Source: Haemaphysalis longicornis (taxonomy: Eukaryota; Arthropoda; Arachnida; Ixodida; Ixodidae). From it: a DNA stretch of 64,000 bases. The translations under genes and the position numbers were made by a program. Positions 21,801 to 34,479 of this stretch are shown in pieces. The DNA lies in the NCBI GenBank assembly GCA_013339765.2, contig CM023452.1:158046977-158110976 (forward strand), read 5' to 3'. Positions within the stretch are counted from its first letter, which is position 1. Each line of letters opens with the position of its first letter. The notes beneath the pieces are model-generated. The model worked only from the letters and a program-made list of their open reading frames with translations. It was not told the DNA's origin and did no database searches.

Positions 21801-23612
21801 CACTGAAATCAAGGAAAAATGGAACGCGTTGCTAGAAAGACGCTGCAGCTGCCCAATATACGTTTTTCATGTGCTACGCAGCCTGAAACACACCACAGAC
21901 ATTATTCTTTTTTTGACTGCTTGTTTTATAAAAGATATGAGCATAGAAGTAGCGATGGGACAGTATAGGACATTTTAGGGGGATCGATGTGCATGGTTAC
22001 TTTGGCAAAATACTCGCAGCAAAATTTATACCGTACAAACGTTTCTTGTGCAGCCTCACCAGTCATAACTGCGATGCAAAATAATTCTGTCGCCTCTACG
22101 TGTCCTGTAACAAAAATAACATTCTCACATCACATTTCTTTTAGTTACGGAACACAGTTATGCGGATGAGTTTTGTGTCTCAGTTTCATGCTGGAGAGTT
22201 TCTTAATGCTAATTCCATACTGTCGCCAAACATGTAAAGAAACACACCGACCACATTTACACTTTTTAACTCCTGTCCCTTTCTTTCCCCCGTTTTCTTC
22301 CGGTCTCTTCTTGCTCTCCGTTAATATACTCGCGTCTGACATCATCACGTTCGGCCAGCCGCTCAGCTGGATGTACGTATTTTCGCATTTTCGAAAGTTA
22401 TATTTTCAAGCAACCCGACATGTTGCACACGATGAGAACATAAAACCGGAGCATAATCGCCTTTGCAGACAATGGTAACGTCAGGCAGTGGTATACTCTA
22501 AAGCGGTTGCCTGCACCCACGTTCCCAGCCATTCGTACGCTGCAGAGAATGCGGGCGTTGTGCTGACGCAAACATGCTTTTCACTGAATGGGAACACCGA
22601 AACTGACTAATGATGGCTACAGAACTATATGGTTGCTACTACAAAACGGTACGTGTTTATACAATTGAGATAAGCAACACGCAGTTGATGGTCAATACAA
22701 TAATACGTTTCGAAAAAGCAATACATTCGTACTTCGCAAAGTTAGGACAAAGGTACCGAGAGAAAAAATGCAGCAAAAGCTCGCTTATTTGAATTTGAAT
22801 GATTAAAATTGATGAATAATTTGAACTGTACGTTTGGGTTCACCCAAATCACCATTGGAGTCTATGTATAATAAAGCCTCCTAATTCAAACCAGAGTAGG
22901 TTCAGCCATGGATAATTCGCACTGCGCGCAACTCTGCCGGCACCTTCAAATCGTGGCACATGGTCAGAGTAACGCACCTTTGTCTGCACAGGAACCTGTG
23001 TAGAAGCGCAGAAGACGAAACGAGGAAAAACCAACTTAAGTCCCCAAGGCGGATATTTTGAAAGATGCATTCTTTGCGAAGTATGTTGACGAAGAGGAAG
23101 TGGTGCGTGGGGTGCACTGGCAGAGAAAGCAATCATTTCTGATCTCCGAAGCGCAGAACTTGTGGTTCAGATAACGACAAAGAGGACGATAACGACTCAC
23201 CATGCAGCCATCCGCTCGAAAGTCACTGCTGGGTGGAATGCCACCCGTCTCGTCTTCAGTTTCGAAGCAGACGTAGCTGAGCTTTCCGCTACATTAGTCC
23301 CCTTGTGGTTGGCATGCTGTAGCCATGGTTCTTTTTCTTTTTTAAAAAAAGCTTTGAGACTTGCTCACAATGCCCAGAAGCGGCGCCGCCAGCTAACGAA
23401 CGTAATTACAGATACAGCAAGGCTGTTTGATATTACGCGCAGCAACAGCAATTGCCAAGACGTCCTCTTAGCATTCGCTTGAGTCGCTAGCGCCATGTTT
23501 GCGAGCTATTAGTTGGCAGCACGAGACCGCCGTGCACCTGGGGAAAAGAAATCAATAACGGCAAGGAAAAATGCCGGCCAAGTTGGCATCGCTTTTACAC
23601 AAACCAAATACG
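18831..23612. other. Unassigned unique tract; possible SINE remnant at 21,515-21,610
   Basis: The ORF at 18,923-19,117 (64 codons, with ENVKECNRIAQEIEYDTEV) is protein-like in composition but matches nothing I know. On the minus strand of 21,515-21,610, TGGTAATGCATACGACG and GTGGGTTCCGCCC look like a decayed tRNA-type head. A G-run is at 20,470-20,481. A CpG-rich patch with TGACGTCA lies at 20,620-20,780. No TE protein was recognised. Confidence 0.3.
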
Positions 23613-23789
23613 TACCGTAATTACCCGATTCTAACGCGCCCCCGATTCTAACGCGCACCCGATTTTCCTGGCAAAAAACCGAAAACATTTGCACCTCCGA
23701 TTGTAACGTGCACGAAACGTTGTGAGCAAGAAAAACGAATGCGAGAGAAACAGGCGATTTATTTCTCAAAATAATCTCACTCATCTCAC

Positions 23790-23872
23790 TCCTCGTCGCT
23801 CTCCGCTGACCACAACATCTCGTTCTTGGTGCCGTCAAGCGCGTTCGCGATGCCACACTTCATAACGAACGT
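23790..23872 (-). pseudogene. Pogo-like transposase C-terminal remnant
   Basis: The minus strand reads KCGIANALDGTKNEMLWS followed by acidic residues. The C-x-I-x-NALDGTED-x-LW signature closes many pogo/Tigger-type transposases in arthropods. DNA-binding and DDE/D domains are missing. The same remnant is in the 35.3-kb copy, so the deletion predates both insertions. Confidence 0.7.
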
Positions 23873-24059
23873 TCAACCAAGATCGATGGGATCGTGGCCC
23901 ACGCCTCGCACGCCCATCCTGCGAGCTTCTCCATAGGCGCACGCTTCAGCCGACCGCTCGTTTTGAACGCGTGAGAGCCGCTGCCGCCATTGCTGTTATC
24001 AAGCGCGTAAGTGGAACGATTTGACGATTTATGTGAACGCCGGTAGAAAAGCCTAAGCG

Positions 24060-24103
24060 CCTATGCTATAGTGCCTAGAATATTCTAGGCACTCTACCTA
24101 TGC
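24060..24103. mobile_element. 30-bp near-perfect palindrome flanked by a 7-bp direct repeat
   Basis: Positions 24,067-24,096 form a palindrome with a perfect 24-bp core (24,070-24,093, centred on AATATT). CCTATGC occurs on both sides (24,060-24,066 and 24,097-24,103). The related element at 35,323-35,930 lacks it and reads GCGCTTATGCTTCCTGCG across the site. This is the pattern of a very small insertion with target-site duplication. Confidence 0.6.
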
Positions 24104-24288
24104 TTCCTGCGTCTGACAAATCGTTGCTAAAAGCTTTGGCGCCTGCTTGAGATGGCGATGGTGAGGGGCGGGACGAAATTTCCGTTGTTTCGGCAGTTTC
24201 GTTTTCGTATCCGATTCTAACGCGCATGCGATTTTTCGACCTATTTTTCCGGAAAAAAAGTGCGCGTTAGAATCGGGTAATTACGGTA

Positions 24289-27200
24289 GTTAATATGAAA
24301 GATGTAGTTGTTTGATTTCTTACACAGCTAAAGTTTTGCTGGCCTATAAAAAAACCCGGACTATCTTCTCACTGATTTACAAAGAGTAAAGGCTAGTTGA
24401 TTCGAGCCGCAAGGAAGCCTAAAGCACGGCCAGCCGTAATGACGGGCTTTTTAAGCTATCGAGGTGTTGACATGTCCTATTGACGTGTCCTACTGCTCCC
24501 TATTGGCGATGTACAGTTATTGTTGGATTAGATTAGTTCGAAATTTTAATATTTCAAAATAAATGGCGTCTGGTTGCGCTTATTATCGACGTGCTTTTAC
24601 TGTAAATGAACGAGATGGAAGATACTACGCTTTTTTACAGGCCAGCAAAGTTTTGTGTATGATCACCAAAAAAATAAATCTTTTATATTAACTAGGCATT
24701 TGGGTTTTGTACAAGCAATGCCAACTTCGGCAGGCATTTTTCGTTGCCGTTACTGATCTGTTTCTTTTCCGCCATGTACAACGCGTTCCCGTAGTGCAAC
24801 CTAGTAGCGCCCAAACACGGTTCTGGCGGCTCACGGGAATGCTAAGAGGACGACTTTGAAATATCTGTTGTCTGCGCCTTATATCAACCACACTCGCTTT
24901 ATGTGTAATTACGTGGAGGCGTCACTTGTGCTGATTGTCAGGAATTCTCTAAACTGTTTTTTAGAAAAAAGAAACATGACCACAGCATGCCACTTTGAAG
25001 GGGCCTGCTTTCTGCTTATTGATCCTGTTTGCTTACTGAAGAACAAGAACGGCAAAATTTTTTTTCATGGGTTTGGGGAGCATCTGGAGCTTTATGCTTG
25101 CGAAACTGGGAAGCCAGTTCCCACCAATGACATTAAGAATTAAAAACCTACTTTTCTTAAAAAAAGCTTTGGGAATTCGACAACCATTTCGGTGATTCTG
25201 TTCCCTTGCAGCTATACTAGAAAAGTCTGCAATGACTAATATACATATCTGTATTTTATATTTGCGAAATAACTGCTCGAGGTGTCGTTAAATTTGAGTG
25301 TTCTTGTAACGCGGTCTTTACGTGAAGTGTAGCGACACAGGACCTAATATGCATAGCGTACAGTGTTCCACGCCCGCCTTAGCAATCGCAACCAGCCGGC
25401 AGGGCTTTCGTCTGCGGGCTCTACCGTCAATGCGTCATATCGAGGTGTTTTAGCAATTTCTTTCAATGGAATCGCGGCTTGTTAGACACGTAAAATATAG
25501 CGCTGCTTTTCGCTACGTCGCCAATTTTAATCGCATAGGGAGCATAGCTTGTTTTTCTAAAAAAAATTCCTGAATACCAATTCCCCGTGTGCGCAAAACG
25601 TCATGCCTCGGCGCTATGATTACGAAGTTAGGCGATCTGATTACAAAGTTAGGAGATCTCGAGTGCTTCAAAACTGTGTACCAAAGGCGGACCAACGACT
25701 GATGTGAGCAAATGTGCTGGTAATTGAAATATTCCGCTTTATCCCGTACCGTTCTACAGGTGAAAAAGGCACACTATGTGCAGGCATTATTAGCGCGTAT
25801 AATTCTGGCATTTACCATTTATTCCAAACTTAAGGGAAAACAATTCGCGTCTAGGCCAACAAAAACTTCTAATGTGCTTGAAATGTTGTATATATAGGAT
25901 ATTCAACATAAATAAAACGCGATTTCGCTACTTCAAAAGAAACATAAGGGTTAAAACCCATTGCTTTTTTTTATTACTTTTACTTCATTTTATTTTAAAA
26001 CAGCTGAACCCTGCAAATTCATGTATGCACTGAATCGCTTCACGAAAATGCGGCAACACGAGTACTGATTGCGTACCAGGCGGTCGCTGTAAAACCACTT
26101 GTTTCGCGCGCAAATTATTCAGGTGAAGTTGTCCTGCACCAAGCAGCATTTATGTGACTGGGCTTAACGTTGGTGCGCTTGGGCAGCCTTCTTTGCAGTG
26201 AAAAGAAAGTAGTTTTTAACGAGTTTAGGGAATATAAAGGTGGAGTTTCCAGACAGTAGGTAGCTCTCCGGAGTAGTGACTGCCATCACACAAAAAGATA
26301 TGATGAAAGCGTTCTTCTCTGCCCTATACGAAAGCGCTATTCGGCCGTGTACGCCGGGCGCGAAATTCACCACGAGTATGTCTCGCCTTGTAGAGTGCCT
26401 GAGTTTTGTACGGAAACTTTTTTTCCGTATGCTTGAATATAGTCAATATCCAGGAAGAGATCACCATGTTAGGTCCGTTCAGTAGAACCTCGTAGTTGCC
26501 AAGGTTGAAAATAAATTCTCTGTCGTAATTTTCGTCCTTACGCCGTGTTGTGTTGTCTGCAAGGTTCTTGCTTCTCTAGGAGATGGCCTCTACATGCGAA
26601 AAAGGCCAGAATGATAAGAAAACATCTTTTGCTAATATATAAAACAAAATTCCACGCGATTGCACCTTCGCTCCGTCAATTTTATCCGCTTTGTAGTAAA
26701 ACAACTGTTCGGCAATATCCCGAACAGAGGCAACGAACTCCGGGTAAACTACACTACACGCTTGAACCTTTTATTTGCGCTCGAGTTGAACACCCGCATC
26801 CTCATTCGCATTAACGTGATGTTTTTTCACCTGTTACTATGCAAGGGAAATATTGCACGGGTTCCACGTTCAAACCAAGAATCTTTTTTCTGCACGTTAT
26901 CTTTTCCTTCTGTCTCTTTTGGTTTTGCCGCTATAGGAGCGCATATTTCGCAAGCGATAAAGCACCAATTTAATGCAGGTCGGATAGTAAGTTTCCTCTC
27001 GAAAGATAATACAGCGCGGTAATTTGAGCAAGAGATGTGCGGCAATAAGATATATAGGTGAATCTAGAAAATGCGTGATGACCTGTTCTCTATCTCCGGC
27101 GAGTACTAAGCTTGCCACCATGCGCAGAAGCGTTTAAAATGGCCTTTTAGCTGGCGCTTCGCAAATCGTTTTAACCATACAGTTGCTTAGTAAGTATACT

Positions 27201-29133
27201 AGAGAGGAAACTGCACCTCGTAAGACATATCGTCATGGGGTTTCATGGGAAAACCCCCCTTTTTGGCTTGGGCTTGGCATGACAATTGGATTCTTAGGCG
27301 GTTTTAGGGATTTGCTTTCTTCACTGTGTATTAACATGTTTACGAGCTACAAGAAAGCCGAAATCCTACCTGTTATGTGGTAGCCGTGTTCAGTGAAAGA
27401 GCACGCAGTGCGACTCGAAGGACAGTATGATTCAGCGGGTATTATGCCGCCATGAATTTGTAGCTGACGAAAAGAAGAAACAAAACGTACTTCGACGAAG
27501 ACAAGATTCGACAGATACGGGCGCTTGTATGCGTCCTATCTTGTCATGGTCCACGACTGTATAAGGCAACGTTTTCATAGACACGCTCAAAAAACCTCCC
27601 AAATGCTTCAAACAACTTATTGTTTGAAATATAGGTAAAATTAAGAAAATCATATTCTCTAATGAGTTCCCACAAACATTAACATTGTTCGTAACTACAA
27701 CATTTGCCTGCGAAATAGCAGGCATAACCGTTCCGTCAAAAATAGGCTTTACTTCCTTTTCCTTTAGTTTTAAAACACACTGTTTTTATTTTCCCCTTAC
27801 ATAATTGCACACTCTTTTTCGAATTTTTGTGGCACGTTGTTGAAATTTGCGGCACACTAAAACGTTTCAATCCACGCCAATGTTGAAATTTAGGCGAGCG
27901 CATGATCTCATGGCGGCCCATGACGACACAAATGGCCTTGTTGTGAATCGCACAGACGCTAGCGCCAGATTCCTCCCTAGTGTATATTGTAATAAACTCT
28001 GTGGTTTTAAAAATGCTTTTCATTATAGCCGTCAAAGGCAGCCTATTGTATGCTTTCCACAGCGTCATCAGCCGACTGTCCTCCCCTCACGCCCCCCTCC
28101 CCCTGTTCTTGTCCGCTCGTACAGTAATTTTGCTACCGACTTTACCAATTCACTACCTTCCGCCAACGCAGCCGTGAAGTGATTTAAAACTCCATTTTAC
28201 AATTCTTCCGAGCAGTGACGGGAGACGCCAAAAAATCGGACGACTGGCAAATCGGACAGAGGAAGCAATGCTATTAGCATAAAAAGCATAAGATTTACTA
28301 ATATTCCTGAAGCACTCTCACGCAAGCCTAATTTCACCCTCCCAGGAAGTACCTCGGTGCCGTAATATACACAGTCCAGCGTGACGTGTTTGGGCGCAGA
28401 AGGTGAAACCATAGGAAAGAATTATCTAAAAAATCACTAGCGCATGAGTGCTTGGGGTCGTAGCTAGGCAGCAAGCCTGTAGGAGGACAAGTTTTCGTGT
28501 CGCACTCCACAGTCATGTGGAACACTTTGAACATTTTTCTGGGGGTTAAGTGCCACCAGTGTTGTCTGAATTTAAGGCGAAGCAGGAGTTCTATCTGGGA
28601 ATTTCGTGCTATGAAACATTGGCTACTACTGCATATTGAAACTAACGGTTTAATGATGATTACAACCGCAGTTCATTTTTTTTGCTGCACACACATCTTT
28701 GTTTGAAAGGTGCCTCCTCGTTTAGAGGGAATAAGACTAAACAATTGAAATCGTATTAAATTGGAATATTGTGCTTTTTAGTTAAGTAAATGTCGTCAAA
28801 AGTATCTACTAACGACTACTTTATTTAGAGATTCAACAATTCTCACAAATAAACAATTTAAAGTAGCATAAAAGCGTCACAAACGCAGTCCTTGAGCATA
28901 CATTTTCATCTTACCTCTATATTGCGCTCACAAGCAGCCAGGGCACTGAAGAAACATACTTGAATAATAAGTACTCTCATCTCGGCAAAGTGAGCTCGAT
29001 ATCTAAGTGATATTATAAGCGATCACAGCTTGTCGCGGTCAACTGACACGTTTAAGCAGCTTTCAGAGAATATTCACTATTTCGTATAATATTCAGGGAG
29101 CCCCGACATTTTTTTCCTTGTTTTCTTCTTCGC
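24289..29133. other. Unassigned unique tract
   Basis: Mostly AT-rich sequence with no recognised family. Open frames of up to 120 codons (for example 26,660-27,022 plus, 27,847-28,182 plus, 24,856-25,143 plus) overlap antisense frames of similar size and show no motif I know. A pyrimidine-rich run is at 28,080-28,110. No TE ends were found. Confidence 0.3.
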
Positions 29134-31420
29134 GTGTTGCTGGCAGTCTTTTTTTTCCCTCACGTCCAACCCACCCAGGCCACCGACTACACAGGCGATC
29201 CGAATTCAAAAATGAACGAGCCGTTCTCCATTGCTGAAATGAAGGTAGCAGCGTACAACCTCAGCCAAAACACCACTCTGGGTCGAAACAAAATTCCCAA
29301 CAAATTATTGCGAATCCTCGACCATGCCGTGTTAGAAAATCTCCTAGTCTACATCAATGAGTGCTGCCTGGCGGGTTCCTTCCCCACCATGGAAACACGA
29401 AGACGTAAGTTTGATTCTTAAGCTCGGCAAACCCCCGAGCCCCAAGAATCTAAGGCCTATTTCTCTGAATTCATGTTTCGGCAAATTGTTTGAACACACG
29501 GTTTATAACAGGCTCTCACCCACATTAAAGACAACGGCTACTTCCCTGACACGATGTACGGCTTCAGCCCACATCTGTCAACCCAAGACATTCTATTGCA
29601 CCTAAAGGAGGAGGTGCTGGACGACCTTAATAGCCACAGCAAGCGGTCCATCTTGGCCCTCAACAATAAGGGGGGCATTCAACATCGTCTCTCACCAAGC
29701 CATTCTTCAAGGCCTCTCATCTACAAACTGTGTCGCACGCACATTCCAATACTTCGTCTCCTTTGTAACCCAGAGCACAGCAAAAGCAGGCATCGGGCAC
29801 CATCATTGCTCGACCCGACCCCAATGTCCCACACCTACGCATATTGGCCTCACCATATCAAAAGGTGGCTCAGGTACCCAGACTATCCTTCCCTTGCAAC
29901 GAACTTTTAACCAGCTCATTCCCCTCATCAGCAGGATCTCCCATCAGCGATTTGGGCTACAAGAAGCTGACACCGTGCGAATCCTTCACGCCCTCCTCAT
30001 TAGCCGGGTTACAAACTGTGTCTCGCGCACATTCCAATACTTCGTCTCCTTTGTAACCCAGAGCACAGAAAAGCAGGCATCGGGCGCCTTCAATCCGACG
30101 CATTTCAAACCCTACCAAAGGGCACTCCGCCGGGGTCGTTAGTATCCCCCATACTCTTGAAGCTCATCATGAAAGACTTACCACCCCCAACTAAAAGCCA
30201 TCCCGAAACTTCGCCCCGCAATATACGCGGACGACCTAACGCGTTTGGGTACCCACTAGAACTCCGGATGACCAGCAAGACGCACTTCAAGCAGCCTTTC
30301 ACGCCACCCAACAATACCTGGAAGCCCGAGGACGTGAGTGTGACCCCGAAAAGTTTGGCTTTCTAACCCTCTGCGGAAGAACCTATAAGAAGCGTCCCTA
30401 TCCCGTACCCGATCCAGAACTTACCATTAATGAGCAACAAGACCCCAATGTCCCACACCTACGCATATTGGCTTTACCATAGCAAAAGGTGGCTCAGGTA
30501 CCCAGACTATCCTTCCCTTGCAACGGACTTTTAACCAGCTCATTCACCTCATCAGCAGGATCTCCCATCAGCTTGTGGGCTACAAGAAGCTGACACCCTG
30601 CGAATCCTTCACGCTCTCGTCATTAGGCGGGTTACATACGGGACACCGCATGTGGCCCTGAAACCCGCAGAAAAAGAATATCTAAATTTCGCCATACTCC
30701 GTTCCTACAAGGCCGCCCTTGGACTGCCTCCAAAAACAGCAGCAAGAAAACTTGTACAGCTCGGCGTCCATAATACATAGGAGGAACTGAAGAACGTCAT
30801 CGCATCTCCCAATTCAAGCGACTTAAGCTCACGCCAACCGGCAGGGCTACACTTACCCGGCTCACCTACAGGCCTCCCCCAAAATGCGAACAGAGGCAAC
30901 GCATCCCTATAACCACCCGACAGTACATCAAAGTCGCATCCATTTCTAGAAATATGCACCCCTTCTACAACAAGGCACGCCGAGAAGCTCGGATATGAGC
31001 CCATAGAAAACGCTTCCCCAACTCTCCCTGTCCTCGTCACACGGACGCCTCTCCATACCACCAACAACCCGCCCATGCCGTGAGTGTCACCGACGCCAAC
31101 GATGGAGAACTGACGGCCGCTACAGTACGCACGACATCTATTGAGGCAGCAGAAGACGTTGTTGTCGCTCTAGCCGCCAGCACTGGAAACGACTACCTCA
31201 CTATAACGACAGGCCCACAAGCCGCCTGCCGCAACTTTCTGCTAGGTTGCATAACACCCACGGCCTTAAAAAGTCGGCGAAGTGTGCGCCAGCTCCCGGA
31301 AATGGACATCATCTGGACCCCCGGACACGAGTCCTTCGAGGGAAACGATTGGCCAGACTCATGTTTGAATGCGCTCCGAAGAGTAAACGCGCAAACCCAA
31401 ACATTGTTAAACGTAATCTT
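29134..31420 (+). pseudogene. RNase H-bearing LINE, RT to RNase H, scrambled
   Basis: Early RT blocks appear as FSIAEMKVAAYNL, LGRNKIPNKLLR (29,218-29,330) and VSLILKLGKPPSPKNLRPIS (29,401-29,465). MYGFSPHLSTQDILLHLKEE (29,554-29,613) follows, and the catalytic box AIYADDLT is at about 30,217-30,240. RNase H is recognisable as HAVSVTDANDGELTAATVR, ITTGPQAACRNFLLG and DIIWTPGHESFEGND (31,065-31,360). Many frameshifts occur. Two internal direct duplications are present: about 200 bp (29,815-30,010 and 30,442-30,640) and about 75 bp (29,724-29,795 and 30,008-30,085). No endonuclease or ORF1 is seen, so it is 5' truncated. Confidence 0.85.
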
Positions 31421-33639
31421 GCAACGTCTCCTCTTAGATTTAAAACAAATTCTCACAAGCATACATTTTCCCGAAACTTCCTGTCTATGTATGCATTGGT
31501 ATTATAATTTCCCTAAATGAATTTTTTAAATTCAATTACTGTAAGGTACATTTTTAACGCTGTCAACAGGTTCTTATTCCTAACTCAGACCTGTTTGCAT
31601 GATTACTCGAAGTGCACGGGAAACGTTGCGCAGGAAAGCGATGTGGCTCACCCGCATCGCGGTGCTCGTATACTGCAACAGGTCATACTTTGCTTACCCC
31701 TGACATGGCCCGTCAGGTCGCTCCTCAGATTAAATCTAAAGTCACAGGCAATAATTACAACTACAGGCGTTCAATCGTAACAGGTTGCGTAGTCAGGCGA
31801 TGCTCCTACGCACAGCAGCAAAGCCGTGCGAGCCGAAGCTTTTGACGCGTCGCCCGTTTCTTTCCCAAGGCTAGCGAGCATACTGCCAAGCTTAGCAATA
31901 ACTAAGCGTGTAAACATCGCAAATGAGGCGGAAAGTTCACTGCGCGAACCGCTATGAACAAGCGCGCACACCGCGTTTCCCTCTCCAGGGTAAAGTTACG
32001 CGCACAATAAAAAGCATTCGGTGACCGATCCGCCTTTCGAGCAACGCAACTTCCCGTAATATGGCTTGTGATCTCAGGCAATCTCATCGCGATAATGTAT
32101 TTGTTGAATACCAGAGCAAATAAGATTGAACAGAAACTTGGCAATGTGAAGCGGTGCAAATGAATTCAGAAACGGGCATTACGCAGTTCAGGTAGCCGCC
32201 ATCTTGAAATGCCGCAGCGACGCCGTACCAGGAGGGCCATTTCAACGTGCGCCGACAGAAAGGCCAACCGCGCTTCAGCATCTATATCCTATACCTCGCT
32301 CGTTTGTGCGCCTTTCTTTTCTGAGAGTCATGCGTTTGTGAATGAAAGAAGATAAAGGATATGGTAAGGACCGGAATAAGGGCCGCTCGGCCGATCCAAT
32401 GGTACCAAAATGGCCGCGATCGGTGGCACCGTTGCGGAGATACAGCGCTCCGAAAACTGCCGTTTCTTCGCCCATTTGCGCTTACATTTCGTCACCGCCC
32501 ATTTGCACTGACATTGTGCCACGTTGCGACCGTTTTCGGCGTAAAAACTTTTCAAATACACAGGACAGACAACATAGGAGCCGAATATGTGGCTATCGAA
32601 AAAACGATGTTGTGGTCCTTTTTCCGATGTTGAAAGACGCGTCCCCCCTCAAAATAACCAACCCAAATATTCGATAATATCCGATTACTGGAACCCGTTC
32701 GAATATTCGAAACATTTCAAATACATAGTTTTCGAAGCGAATACGAATGTATCATATTAAATATTTGAGTAATATTCGAAATTTTCAATATTCGCACACC
32801 CTTAATTTTATTAAATATGAAAATACATGAAAATATGAAAAAAAACGCCAGGGAAATGCAGTAGTTATGACTACTTTACTTTAGAGGTAAAATATACAAA
32901 CCTCTGCAATATATGCTTAAGGTATTCATAATAAGCTTTGCATAAAATGCATATTATTGCATTTTCTTTCTTCAAAAAAAAAACAAGGTGTAATTGCGCT
33001 ATAAGCATAATAAAAATATTGTTTTCTAAATTCATTCGGAAAAGTACTCGAAAATACCTTAACATTATGCTCAACCATGCGGACGTACATCGAATATGAT
33101 CAAAATATATTTAACATGCATTTTATGTTTGTAGAACGAATATGGTAGAAATAAAACATGTAATAAAATTTATTCTAAGTATATCAGAATATTGAGGTAC
33201 ACTAAAGGGGCATGTTTTCAAATTGGCTCTTCGAATTGAAGCCTATCTAAAATTTCCGCCAATTACATTTCACATAAATAAAAGCCTGAGATACTTTTGT
33301 CATCAATGTTGTTAAGGTAATGGGACAAACTGAGGAGACTTACGCTTGCAGCGCTCTCTGAGAACGGCATTCAAATAATATCCGGAGGATTACATAAAAG
33401 CTCGGCATACAAATAACTAAGCGACCGTGTTCCATTGCATTCGGTAAAGCAAAAACACCTCATCAATAATTATGTTAGAAAAAAACTTACACATCGGAAG
33501 TGTCGGTACGCTAGTATTGCTGTAGATCGGTAGAACATAGTGACACGAGATGACGAAATATTGGCTATGCTTGCGAGTATGAGCAGCTCGTTGTAGCTCG
33601 CGGGAAGTACGTATTAAACTTTCTGAAGTGGTAGACGGG
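31421..33639. other. Unassigned tract with a short tandem duplication and an AT-rich repeat
   Basis: At 32,468-32,521 a 27-bp unit beginning CGCCCATTTGC is duplicated in tandem. From about 32,660 to 33,240 the DNA is very AT-rich with many ATTCGAATATTCG-like inverted motifs, which resemble a dispersed non-coding element. Ends could not be fixed. No protein family was recognised. Confidence 0.4.
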
Positions 33640-33995
33640 CTCCGAGGATGATGCCAATGCGCCGCCAAATTGTTCAGGGCAGAAAGCGGTCCGGCGCATT
33701 GTAGCGTGTGGAGGCGGCTGTGGCTTCTGCGTTGTTTTTGTGCTAGTGATGTTGCGTGCGGTGCCTCTAATCAAAGAAGGCAGCTGTGGAAACGAGTGGG
33801 ATCACTTCCCAAGGCGATAGTGGGCTCTTGCGCAGCGTTTTGCTGCGCAAATCGGGTGGATATCTTTCCAGGAGGCGTGCTTCGCCCGCTCGATCTCCCT
33901 CACTTATTTTTTCGAATGCGAATGCATTCGCATATAGTACAAATAGTTCTTTTTTCCGTGCGTGGACCGTAGAGACACTGTGAAATATTTTTGTA

Positions 33996-34172
33996 TTTTT
34001 CAGGTGTCTGAAAAACGTCGGAATGCACAGTGCATGGGAGGGGCCTGTGAGGCGGTATGTTTAGACACCGAAGAAGAATGACGCCTTATTTTTAGTGCTC
34101 CTTGAAGCAGACTGCTTGGATAGGACATGATAAATAACGAGACTACGATCTCGTAGCATACCTCCCATGTTT
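33996..34172 (+). pseudogene. THAP-domain C-terminal half, degenerate (copy B)
   Basis: The frame reads FFRCLKNVGMHSAWEGPVRR, then a stop, TPKKNDALF, LEADCLDRT, two stops, and TRLRSRSIPPMF. It parallels 822-999. Several substitutions differ from A: FRFPK is FRCLK here, and the end is closer to the family's AVPTIF. The zinc Cys-x-x-His pair is also lost. The two copies have independent stops plus one shared stop after DRT. Confidence 0.72.
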
Positions 34173-34479
34173 GCAGCGTCTACAGCTCACCTATAAAAGC
34201 CAGTGAGTATACACTTCATACACGTGAGCGCCTTGTTTCTCCAAAGGAATCGATGTAGCGCCAGCTCCGCCTCTCTTGGATTTTACGTTTCCTATATTTG
34301 CTTGCGCGCTGCGCTCTAAATGCAAAATTTCTAACGTTGTTGCGATATGCCTATCTTTAGGTAGGAGAAACAAAACTGGCTCCTCCGGAAAGTGGAAAAT
34401 ACCTTTCCCTGAGGCGCTTGCTACTGATGGAGTTGCTGAAGTCTGCCCCCGCAAACTTCACCCATGAAGGAGTGGTACA

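Larger units (their letters stand above)
23613..24288 (-). mobile_element. Pogo-type Tc1/mariner deletion derivative (intact ends)
   Basis: The element starts TACCGTAATTACCCGATTCT at 23,613 and ends with the exact inverse at 24,288. It is flanked by TA, the expected target duplication. The ATTCTAACGCGC motif is repeated directly just inside the left end. The minus strand keeps only the last codons of a pogo-like transposase (about 23,800-23,872), so transposition would need a full-length relative elsewhere. Another copy sits at 35,323-35,930. Confidence 0.88.

Noticed and set aside
32660..33240. CRISPR-like or satellite array of ATTCGAATATTCG motifs
   Set aside because: The motifs are irregularly spaced and AT-driven with no constant repeat/spacer pattern. 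The setting is a eukaryotic genome.
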